This document shows, in pieces, positions 55,302 to 64,000 of a stretch of DNA of 64,000 nt. The notes beneath the pieces are model-generated. The model was not told where the DNA came from. It searched no databases and saw nothing but the letters and a program-made list of their open reading frames with translations. The position numbers and the translations under genes were made by a program. The stretch's first letter is position 1, and each line of letters begins with the position of its first letter. Location: the NCBI GenBank assembly GCA_026873275.1, contig JANTUC010000002.1, forward strand, positions 2,170,001-2,234,000. Direction: 5' to 3'. Source of the stretch: Pseudopithomyces maydicus (taxonomy: Eukaryota; Ascomycota; Dothideomycetes; Pleosporales; Didymosphaeriaceae).

Positions 55302-56142
55302 ATGTCCCTTGTCGACGCCGATGCGGGCACCGAGCGCTTCAGCGGCTACGAGGCCGACTTCAAGCTCGTACAAGCGGATCTGAGCCAGCAACTGGAGGTT
55401 ATCAGAGAGTCCACCGGCGAGCCCAGGAAGGCTGCCATCAGCAAGGCAGAGCGCGCGCTCGAGGAGGCAGAGGACTTGGTAATCCGTTCCTGAAGCATGC
55501 TTTAGGCAACAGTCACTGACCGCCATGCTTTATGGGCAGATTGGCCAGATGCGCCTTGAAAAGTCCAACATCCCTGCGAACCTCAAGTCCAAATTCAACG
55601 CCCGCTTCCGCAACTTCGAACACGACCTGGACCAGGCTAAGCGCAAGGTTGAATCCTACGCCAGTGACCGCAGCAAGCTCTTCGGCGACCGCTACACCGA
55701 CAACCCCGACACGGATGCCCAGCTCGAGCAGCGCCAGCAGCTACTCTCTGGCACCGATCGCCTCCAGCGTTCGTCGGGGCGCCTAACCGCTGCCCAGCGG
55801 ATGGCACTGGAAACCGAGGAAATCGGCGCAAGTACGCTGGGGGACCTGTCCCGCCAACGGGAGCAGATTGTCAACACAAGAACCAGGCTGCTGGAGAGCG
55901 AAGGTTATACGGATCGGAGTATCAAGACGCTCAAGGGCATGGCAAGGAGGTACGTCCCTACGACGTATGGCTGAGCCGCGCGCGTTAATGCGGAGCGCAC
56001 AGGATGTGGTTCCCCGTTTAAGACCGAGACATGCTGACTACGTTGCAATTACAGGATGGCCACTAACCGGATTATAACTATTGCCATCATCACCGTACTT
56101 GTTCTTCTCATTATTGCGGTCATCTTCAGCAAATTCCGCTGA
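55302..56142 (+). CDS. VTI1: v-SNARE VTI1
   Basis: Three exons (55302-55478, 55540-55949, 56055-56142) with introns of 61 and 105 bp give 224 aa. VTI1 is the Qb-SNARE used in Golgi, endosome and vacuole fusion. The N-terminal three-helix domain starts FSGYEADFKLVQADLSQQLE and continues IGQMRLEKSNIPANLKSKFN and FRNFEHDLDQAKRKV. The SNARE motif follows (RMALETEEIGASTLGDLSRQ onward through RTRLLESEGY). The last small exon encodes MATNRIITIAIITVLVLLII, the single C-terminal membrane anchor, followed by FSKFR. Splicing out intron 2 is needed to attach the anchor; reading through would end the protein shortly after KGMARR. Confidence 0.95.
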
Positions 56143-58898
56143 ACGGCTGTCTTATGTGTTAAGCGTTGATCGGCGTTTGGGTATGTATTCCTTATACAAG
56201 CTACGGTTTGGGTTCTCTCGGGCTAGTCTTTATATCCCCATGTATTATCTTGCACATAAATAACTGAGCATTTTCAAATCAACATTCTCAGTCCGGGTCT
56301 CAGTATTATATACAGTAGGGTCAGCTTATGTCCAAGGCACCAACTTCACAGCCTTGCCGTTCTCCATCATGGTCGGACAACTCACACAGTCTATTCAATT
56401 GTGATGACACACTCCCTGACTCAAACTGGATTTCTATATTTACATAAGCTCATGACACCATTCATTATGTACTTAAAATATTGAAAGGTCTTAGAGGCCA
56501 CTGCTACAAATCTTTAATGAATCTAGCCAACTATGGCCCACTAGCCGCCACGGTTACCGTAAGCCACCTGCTTCACAACGATTAATACTCAACTCTACTG
56601 GAACGTGGTTATAGTACAAGTCAAAGTTTCTACGAGGATCTCTCTGGCAACCTAAGTGGACAATCTAACCACTAGGGAATACTTATATATTGAACTATAT
56701 TAGCGTTTAGTCATTCAATAGTCTAATAACAATCCTGGCTCCTCGTTAGCAACAAATCCGAGTATCCTTCAATTAAGATCGATGTAAGCTTAATTCTTCC
56801 TCCTTAACTGTTGGTGAAGTAGGCATAATCTAATTAAAGATAAGAAGCACATAGCCTATACAGTATACGCCTATTAATGATAATTTCAGTTCAGCCGCCC
56901 ACAATATTCTAGTGTATACAAAATTTTCAGACATAAGAAACACTAAGAAGCGCATCGGTTGCTCATATTAATTATATTATATGTTTTATGTTTTATTTTT
57001 CTCGAAAAGGTAGTAGCTGAGCATAAGCTGACTGGATGAAAATGGATGAAATTATATTATATATATTTTTCGGTGGAGGATACCTGCTAACTGTGAGACG
57101 TAAAGGGGACCCAGGGCTGCGAATTAATTGCGGGCTATAGATGATTAATCACAGTTAATAGTGTTTTATATCACTACATAAAGGAAATTAACTACTTGAC
57201 CTGAAGCTTTGAAATTACTGGTGTTTCGACTAGGCCTGGAGTGGAATGCAAGCAGCGTACAATAATTGAGTAATGTATTCTGCCCATCTAACCTTTCTTA
57301 AATATTGTCCATCCATATATCAACATGAAAGATTAAAAGTACGGCAGAACTGGGCTGCTACTATCAATGTTGTCCTTACTAGAGGAAGTAAGTTATAGAT
57401 ACCACAAATAAGTAGACTATGGTTATATTCGAGTATGCTAGAACGTAAATCAACAACGTTATCGGTTCCAGAAAGCACCAGATAACAAACAATCAACACG
57501 AAATTTGTCGATTTGCAATTCGGGTGTTTTCTTATTGGTTGAGCTGCGATATCGACCTGTGCGTTTAATCCATCGAAGGTACCCAGATGACCTGTTGCCC
57601 CCAAGCTTCTCGTTCGTTGATTGGATGATCGATCCAGACGTTGAGATTTCGCCGCAGTACAAAGCTCCTCGCATCCGGAGTTTGTATATTTATAGGCGCA
57701 GGTACGATTCTTAATATGCGACAAAACCAATTCGTATGCATCTAGAGATCTACGTACGTACATATGTATGTATGTATGTAGGTACCTACCTGTAGGTAGT
57801 TCTGCCGATATATAGTAGCAAGTCACGATAACATGCGACCTAAGGAAAGAATAGTACTACGTTAAGTCCACCGCATCCTCTCGCAAATTACGTTTCAGTG
57901 CACTGGACCCTCGTATCGTGACTGACCGTTGTCTACGGTGACATTGAGGTCGGCGACCAGCCGTACGCGAGCAAGCGAAGCCGAACTCTAGGCCTAAAAA
58001 GGCAACGGGTCCCGTATAACCTTATTGCTCGCGCATAGACACTGTTCCTAGAAAGTGGAGCGTTGCGATGATCCACCGAACCGGCGTGTGTTGACTTTGT
58101 TGCTTCTTGTTTCTTTGGTAGCGGAGTCGAGTGGAGATCATTCCAAAGTTGATGGGAGATTATGTAGGTATGTTCTAGTTTGTTCGGCAGATATAGGCAC
58201 TTATCACGGGAATTTGTCTAACGGTCTTGTCCAGGGAAGGACGATGAGCTACCTGGCTGCGGTAATTCAGGTGCAATCCTCTTGTGTTTGTGGAGGATGT
58301 CGGCGAGCTTTGCAGGAAGACGGCGAAGACACACCCATGACTTCAGAATCATGCCATCCTCAAACCCCAAGCGCTCTCACTATGTATACAAGCTTGCATA
58401 TATGGACTGTTGTTCCCAATCAACATTAAATGTAACGGTATACATCTCTTCTTATGTTTGTCACTCTTTGTGCGCAAAGAAATATGTAAGGATTGCGGCT
58501 CAAGCCCATTCCCAGGGTCCTGGGCGACCCTCGCGTGCGGACCATGATTGCGCTTAGCCCGTTCGAGTTACCAATGTCAAGTATAGTGGACATCTCGAAC
58601 GCCACAAGCTCAGCACAAGCTCCGCTATGGACATGGTACCCTGGCTAGCACAGATAACTGTGCGTTTGTTCGGCGAGTAGGCACTTGAACTAGACTAATG
58701 GGTATTGAACCCTAGCATCCAAACAAGTGACCTGAACACGGTGAAGCTTTGCTTACCTTCCCTCTCTCTTGAGCTGTCGCTCCTTGTTCGACAAGACCAT
58801 TTCCACCGTTGATGAGGAACAAGAAGAAACAATGCACATATGCATATGTACAAAGACTTTGTGCTGAGTACCCAAGAAATCATAGAGATCTTGAAAGC
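56143..58898. other. AT-rich gene-poor stretch
   Basis: AT content is highest at about 56900-57070. A (TATG)n run and a GGTACCTACC element lie at about 57755-57800. A 124-codon frame at 58055-58429 lacks an ATG start and domain features and is not called. The stretch may contain decayed repeats, and the far right must include the promoter of the transporter gene. Confidence 0.45.
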
Positions 58899-59994
58899 AT
58901 GTTTACGCCCATCGAAACGAGCATCGGCGCGGTGCTCCTCCACCAGGCGACATCCCTCTTGCTCCATAACAATGGGGAGATCCTAGGTGCATCTGAGTAT
59001 ATACGGCGAATGCTATCCCGGCCCACGATAGGAGTTGCTGCCTTCTTCGCTGGAATGGCAACAAGCTTTCCACTGCTAGGAACTGTTGCCCCTGACCTTC
59101 TCACCACATACCCTTCTCTACCCATGACATCAGGGTCAGCTGTAGCGACCGTTTTTATGGGTCTACTGGCTGGATGGGGAACAAAGGTGGGTAATCAAGA
59201 ATACAACCCGATGAGAAGAGGCGTGCTAATTCGTATAGGTGGCACATGGATGCACATCTGGGCATATGCTGTGTGGTCTTTCTAGACTGAACGGTCGTTC
59301 CGCGCTCGCTGTAGCCACATTCTTTCCGTTGGCACTCGCAACGCACCACTGTGTGCATCCGTCTCTTTTGACTACGGTTTGCGCTGGCGATGTGCCCTGC
59401 TATACGGCAACATACCCCGAGCGTTCCATAATGAATTCTCTATTGGCACTTGCTGTCATAACCATAGCCGCAGGACGCATAATTCCTCGTCTTATCGCAA
59501 ATTACAGTATAGACACAAGGAAGGCAAGGGGACCCAACGATAATTTGTTGGCGCGCAACGCAACAGAACTTATGGCTGGTCTTGAGTTCGGCCTTGGGCT
59601 ACACGCATCGCAGATGTCAAATCCCGCCAAGGTAGCCGCATTTCTATCATTCCCTCGATTAGAAGTATGGGACCCTTCTATGATACTGGTGATTATTTTC
59701 GGCATCCTCCCAAGTTTGATTGAGAACTTGAAGAAGGGGTTTGATACTCCACCTCTATTCAATGAAAATTATAAGTTGCCTAAAAAGACGGTGGCTGATA
59801 CAGACTGGAAGCTATTCTTGGGCTCAGCGGTCTTCGGCATCGGCTGGGGACTATCAGGAACGTGTCCTGGGCCGGCGGTGCTGAGGACCATAGCACAGCC
59901 TGTGTGGGGGCTGCTGTGGATGGGAGGCTTTTGGATTGGCGGAAGTTTTGTTACCGATACTGATGAACCGGATGGTTCAAGTATGTGTGGATAG
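58899..59994 (+). CDS. YeeE/YedE (TsuA-type) sulfur-compound transporter
   Basis: Two exons (58899-59186, 59239-59994) with a 52 bp intron give 347 aa. The family comprises multi-spanning membrane proteins that import thiosulfate or related sulfur species. Splicing restores the key repeat LLAGWGTKVAHGCTSGHMLC followed by GLSRLNGRSALAVATFF, with the conserved Cys of HGCTSGH. The second half repeats the pattern with FGIGWGLSGTCPGPAV, supplying the other conserved Cys. Hydrophobic segments alternate through the protein, for about eight to nine spans. Without the splice the first frame stops just after the intron. A further ATG upstream (58812) is in frame but adds only a basic, Tyr/Arg-rich stretch, so 58899 is preferred. 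Confidence 0.87.
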
Positions 59995-60137
59995 TTACAG
60001 ACCTATATATTGGACCATCTGCTCCCAGAGTGTTCGGCTTCATCCCAGACCAAAACACAAGGGGACTGGATCTTGTAAACGACTCATCTAATGAAATGAG
60101 ACAACCTGAACAAGATCAATCATAGCTTGGTTATGGT

Positions 60138-61137
60138 TCAAACTGTCTTTTTATCCGGTCCAACCGTCCCTCTGAGACTGTTCAGCTTGAACTTGTTGGT
60201 GAAGTACCAGTCCATAACGCCACGGGGAAGATAAGTCCATCCGAACCACACCAGCCAGCTCATCTTGCCCTCCCATACCCACCTCTTGGTCACTAGTCCA
60301 CACCAGCTGTCGCCACTAATGACATGAGCCACACAACTCTTGGCGTACTGATGCGTGTCCATGCCCAGCTGCTGGCTCAGCGTCAGCCTCTTCTCGTACT
60401 GATTGGCGATAGGCACGTAAAAGCTTCCGGGTGGTAGCTCTCTATGAGTCCTCGCAATGTTGCTCTTGACGCCGCCGGTTACGATAGTGATGACGCGCAC
60501 ACCCAGCGGCGCCAGCTCGACGCGAAGTGTGTCCGAGTAAGCATGCAGTGCGGCCTTTGTAGCAGCGTATACTGAGGCGAAGACATAGGGCATGACCCCT
60601 GCAAGGCTCCCCGTCTGAACGATAGTACCCTTCGCTTCGATGAGCATGGGCGTGAAGATCTGACAAAGCTTCATAACGGAGAAAACGTTTGCATCAAAAG
60701 TCTCCTGTACCTCGCGCATGTCGATATCGGTTGCAGCGACGGTGTAGTTGCGACCGGCATTGTTGTAAAGGATATCGAGTCGGCCGCCGGTGATGTCGGC
60801 GACGCGGTCGTGCAGTTGCGATATCGAGTTATGGTGCGGGAGCTCGAGCGGCAGGTATGTGATGCTGTCGTTTGGTGATGTGTATCTGGACGGGTCGCGG
60901 ACAGTGGCCAGAACGTGGAATCCTGAAAGATGGAGTGAGCAGGTATGGTCAGCCAGGGTTCTGAACAAGACGGCACTGTAAATGTATAATGTACGAACCC
61001 TTCTCTGCAAACTCAAGCGCAAGATAGTGGCCTATGCCTCCAGGTGTGCATCTAATGCTCGTTAACCTTCTGCCCGTTTTGCCCGGGCTTTAAACACACC
61101 CTGTAATAAGTGCATATGGTTTACAATGCTCTGCCAT
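60138..61137 (-). CDS. Short-chain dehydrogenase, AYR1-like
   Basis: Three reverse-strand exons (61137-61100, 61051-60999, 60922-60138) with introns of 48 and 76 bp give 291 aa. The nucleotide-binding motif is assembled from the first two exons: ALITG joined to CTPGGIGHYLALEFAEKG, then GFHVLATVRDPS. LDILYNNAGRNYTVAATDID is the NNAG block, and the catalytic YxxxK is in ASVYAATKAALHAYSDTLRV with a Ser at TGSLAGVMPY. VELAPLGVRVITIVTGGVKS follows. The pattern matches the fungal 1-acyl-dihydroxyacetone-phosphate reductase group (Ayr1), which acts in ether-lipid and phosphatidate synthesis; a related steroid or ketone reductase is possible. A hydrophobic C-terminal segment (MSWLVWFGWTYLPRGV) could bind membranes. 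The start codon lies within tens of bases of the AT-rich block. Confidence 0.87.
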
Positions 61138-62490
61138 GGCTTCCAACTTATTATGCAATTGTGATGAGAAAAATATTATTAAGGTTACTAGCTATAACGT
61201 CCTGAATTCTAGCTGAGCTGAGCTATGACCACCCCGCCTCTAGCGTAAGTTTATTAGTCAGAATTATATACAGGCTACTAACTAGTGTGAGGGCGTCATC
61301 CGAAGTAGTATAAGACGCAGGTTAACTAGGTCTAAATATAAATAATTATAATTAAGAGCTATCTAAAATCTGCTTTAAAAGTTAAAATTGTACTTAAATT
61401 ATACTAATATTTAATTTATTATTATTTTATTATAATTTAATTATTAATGATCTTTTAATAGTTAAAATTTTATTAAAACTAAAAATAAAATAAATTAATT
61501 TTATAATATTATTTCTCTCCCTTTAGGCGTTAGCTCTAAATAATATTACTATTATTAATTATAAAATAGTACTCTCTTATTATTATAGGACTAACTTAAT
61601 TAATTCTCAACTCTTAGGAGATCCTTAAGCCTTAGATAAATTTTAGTAAATAAATAATAATGTAAGGATTTAATAAAGTAGTTTAAATTAACTATATAAG
61701 ATATTGTATAGAAAGAATAAAGTAGAAAGGTATATAATAACTATTTAAACTACTAAGTAAGTGTAAAGGACTAGCCCTAGGGACTTATAGAAGTGTAGGT
61801 GTTAAAAGATAAAAATACTACTAGTAAAGAGGAAGAAAAGTATTATAAAATATTTTTTTTATAAGTAAGAGTAGCCCTATTACGGCTGTTACGCCGCAAC
61901 AGGATAACGATTATCATGACTAGGATAATGAGGACTGATGGGAGTCGAGCGTGAGCAGTAAGCGGGCTTATTATAATAACCTATTTAATTATAGCTATGG
62001 GTCGGATGCAGAGCACAACATAGACACGTAATAAGGATCACATGGTGGCTCTACAGCTCCGTGACTCTATAGGCTCTGTAACTTACAGAGCCTACAGAGC
62101 CCATAGAGCCCACAGAGCCAGTTCGTACCCATAGGTATATAATAATAACCATTCGTCTTAGATAGTCCTTATCGTTAATCCTTAATTTAGTTCTACTGTA
62201 CCTTACTTCTGCAGTAAAGATTACTATTAAATATTTAATAACGATAACCTTATTATATTAATTAATATTTAACCCATATAACTTCTACTTACCCATCCGC
62301 TCCTCTTAACTCATCATACCCTAAACGTGCACACCCTCGGTCCACGGGACTATAGAGTGTGCCCTGTGACATCTTGACGATCGTGTTTTAAGGATAATCC
62401 ACTAGTACGTATTAAGTCGCAACTAATAATAGCTCCTACACCCGTTAAGCCTAGCTTATCGGACGACACCGACTGGGCCTAACTCAAAGA
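61138..62490. other. AT-rich block, probable leader or LTR of a decayed retroelement
   Basis: The sequence is dominated by A and T, with stretches of TAAT and TTAA type and no open frame. It precedes the degraded gag in the same orientation, so it could include a 5' LTR and flanking repeats. I could not fix LTR borders: TGTTACGCCGCAACAGG at about 61879 is a possible left end, but no partner was found in the window. A GGCTCTGTAA palindrome and ACAGAGCC-type repeats lie at 62072-62120. Confidence 0.45.
62072..62092. repeat. Perfect palindrome GGCTCTGTAA-C-TTACAGAGCC
   Basis: Two 10-base arms are separated by one base. They are followed directly by further ACAGAGCC, CATAGAGCC and CACAGAGCC copies, giving a short inverted and direct repeat cluster. 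Confidence 0.8.
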
Positions 62491-64000
62491 ACACATTATA
62501 TTTTTAAACGAAGAAAGGACAACGCAAAAAGAAGCTTATAATAAGCTCTACGCGCAAGTCAAGACATTATTAGAAGAAAAGGAAAACAGGGCTAGCGCTA
62601 TACTAAAGAAGCAAATTGAAAAAATAGAGTCCTATATAACCAGCCAACCATTAAAGCTGGCTAAACTAGAGAAGTTTAATAGAACAAGGAATAAGCTAAG
62701 AGGGTTCTTAGCCAGTATAGCCTTATATACGGACCTTAACAGGAGTTACCTAGAAGATAACAAACAGAAGGTAGTATACGTTGCTACACACTTCACCGGC
62801 AAAGTAATAGATTGGTTTAATAATTACCTAACAGATTATTAGGTCAACAAGACTAATAATTAGAAAACTGAAACTAACCTAATCTTTAATAACTACAACT
62901 ACTTCGTACAGAAACTCAGACAAACCTTCAGCGATATAGATACAGAACGCATAGCTAAAAGAAAGCTCTCAAAACTCTAATAAACTAAATCGGTAGCCAC
63001 TTATGTATTAACGTTCGAGCAAGTGGCCAATAAGGTTCAGAATTAGGGAGAGCGCGGATTAATAACCAAATTCTATAAAGGACTTAAGTCAGACATCTAA
63101 TACAAAATAATCAGAATAGAGAAACTAACAATATTATTAGTCATAATTAAACAAGCAGTCCAGATCAATAACGAATTATTCCTTTAGAAATAAGATAATA
63201 AAAGAGGAAATAGACACAGCGCGAATGACCACACTAAGAAAAGTTATAATCACAGGGACCCCATAGTATTAGATACCAACAAAGACAGTAAGAAACTATA
63301 AAAAAAGAACTCTAAGAAAGAAAAGCAGTATAAAGAAGACACCTATTTCAGCTATAATAAAAAAGGCTATATAGCCAGGAACTACCCAAGTAGAAGTCAG
63401 AATTCTGCCAATAAAAGTCCAAGGAAAGATACTAAGAGAGACAGATCTAAAGAATAAAAGGAGAAGCTAGTCAGCAGTAAAGAATACTAAGCTTCACATT
63501 AGGCTAAATACTCAGACAACATATACACTAGCCACATAAAAAGTAAAAAGAACATAAGATATTAGCCTAGGGAAAAGCTAGCCACCATAAGGGAAAGGAC
63601 ACTCTAATAGTTAGCGGAAGAACAGAACACACAAATCCCAAAAGCCCCTAAGGTACTAGTAAATAACTTAGAGGAAGAAGAACTAGAGGACTTAGAAAGT
63701 AAATCCAACAAATCTATAGAAATGTTCTCTTAATCTACATTTAGGAACAAGGAACCTTTTTCCTTATCGCCAGCGTAAGAAAAGCCGTTAACGCCTATAA
63801 AGAACATAAAGTTTAAAAGGACTAAATTTCTCTAACCTAAGGGACTAGCCTAAGAAACCGCCCAACCAACACACCTCCAGGAAACTAAAGAAGAAGTTAA
63901 GAAATAAAGATTTTATAAAAAGGGATCACTGCCGAAATCCATCCATAAGATATATAAGGATTGGAAGATAAAGTACCTACAGAACACAAAGTTCACCCAT
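62491..64000 (+). mobile_element. RIP-degraded Ty3/Gypsy-type gag, cut by the window edge
   Basis: One frame (codons starting at 62654 modulo 3) reads like a retrotransposon gag for about 250 codons but is interrupted by many TAA and TAG codons. Recognisable pieces include KLEKFNRTRNKLRGFLASIA, VVYVATHFTGKVIDWFNNYL and LITKFYKGLKSDI. The stops fall where CAA/CAG or TGG codons would fit. At 63344-63385 the CX2CX4HX4C zinc knuckle is present in spacing, but all four ligands read Tyr. This C-to-T and G-to-A pattern on both strands is the mark of repeat-induced point mutation. The element is non-functional. Protease, polymerase and the 3' LTR, if present, lie beyond the right edge. Confidence 0.8.
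63344..63385 (+). pseudogene. CCHC zinc knuckle with all ligands changed to Tyr
   Basis: Codons at 63344, 63353, 63368 and 63383 are TAT, TAT, TAT and TAC, exactly at the Cys, Cys, His and Cys positions of a retroelement zinc knuckle. TGY to TAY and CAY to TAY are each single transitions. Confidence 0.75.

Noticed and set aside
56620..56690. tRNA-like sequence on the minus strand (TAGTGGTTAG resembles an A box)
   Set aside because: No matching B box (GGTTCGA-type) and no acceptor stem could be paired. At best it is a decayed fragment.
58055..58429. 124-codon frame with a signal-peptide-like start
   Set aside because: It starts with GTG, has no ATG near the hydrophobic part, and shows no domain or intron support.
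60138..61022. Reading the SDR as a single 294-codon exon starting MRLSLQRR
   Set aside because: That start reads through a 76 bp intron. Splicing three exons gives the complete TGCTPGGIG nucleotide-binding motif and a proper ATG at 61137.

Overview
This window is nuclear DNA of a filamentous ascomycete (Pezizomycotina, most likely Dothideomycetes). The evidence is the many protein genes with short 47-105 bp GT-AG introns, a HET-domain gene, Zn2Cys6 and HMG-box regulators, a fungal pathogen-related-like protein, and an AT-rich block holding a Ty3/Gypsy gag that carries the marks of repeat-induced point mutation (RIP). The taxon is inferred from gene content only.

Layout. 1-28 kb is a gene-dense, GC-balanced arm. 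In order it holds a GDSL-like hydrolase (+), an HMG-box regulator (+), a membrane-anchored alpha/beta-hydrolase (+), a Pho85-type cyclin (-), a pathogen-related-like protein (-), a PIP-kinase-like protein (+), a proline-rich glycine-zipper protein (+), an F-box/2EXR-like protein (+), a HIT zinc-finger protein (-), COX11 (+), UreG (-) and a zinc-finger-like protein of unknown role (+). 29-36 kb is accessory in character: a HET-domain gene, a small secreted cysteine-free protein, and about 4.6 kb of AT-rich DNA without recognisable genes. 36-53.7 kb holds a Zn2Cys6 regulator with a poly-Q tract (-), a 5 kb gene-poor stretch, a DUF2461 gene (-) with three introns of 0.5-1.3 kb, TYW3 (+), a methyltransferase with an internal polyhistidine loop (+), an unrecognised protein (-), eIF1A (+) and an FAD-dependent oxidoreductase (-). 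55-61 kb has VTI1 (+), a YeeE/TsuA-type transporter (+) and an AYR1-like SDR (-), separated by AT-rich gaps. 61.1-64 kb is an AT-rich block with the decayed gag, running off the right edge.

The genes are independent housekeeping and regulatory loci in typical fungal divergent or convergent pairs (DUF2461/TYW3, unknown/eIF1A, UreG/zinc finger). I see no biosynthetic cluster, CRISPR, rRNA or convincing tRNA. Most gene models below were rebuilt by joining exons at visible splice sites with the reading phase checked.

Two points affect use of the sequence. First, at least five places in three otherwise good genes need one extra base to restore the frame. All are single-base losses, mostly at or beside C/G runs, which suggests assembly error but could be real decay. 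Second, the DUF2461 gene has introns far longer than any other gene in the window.
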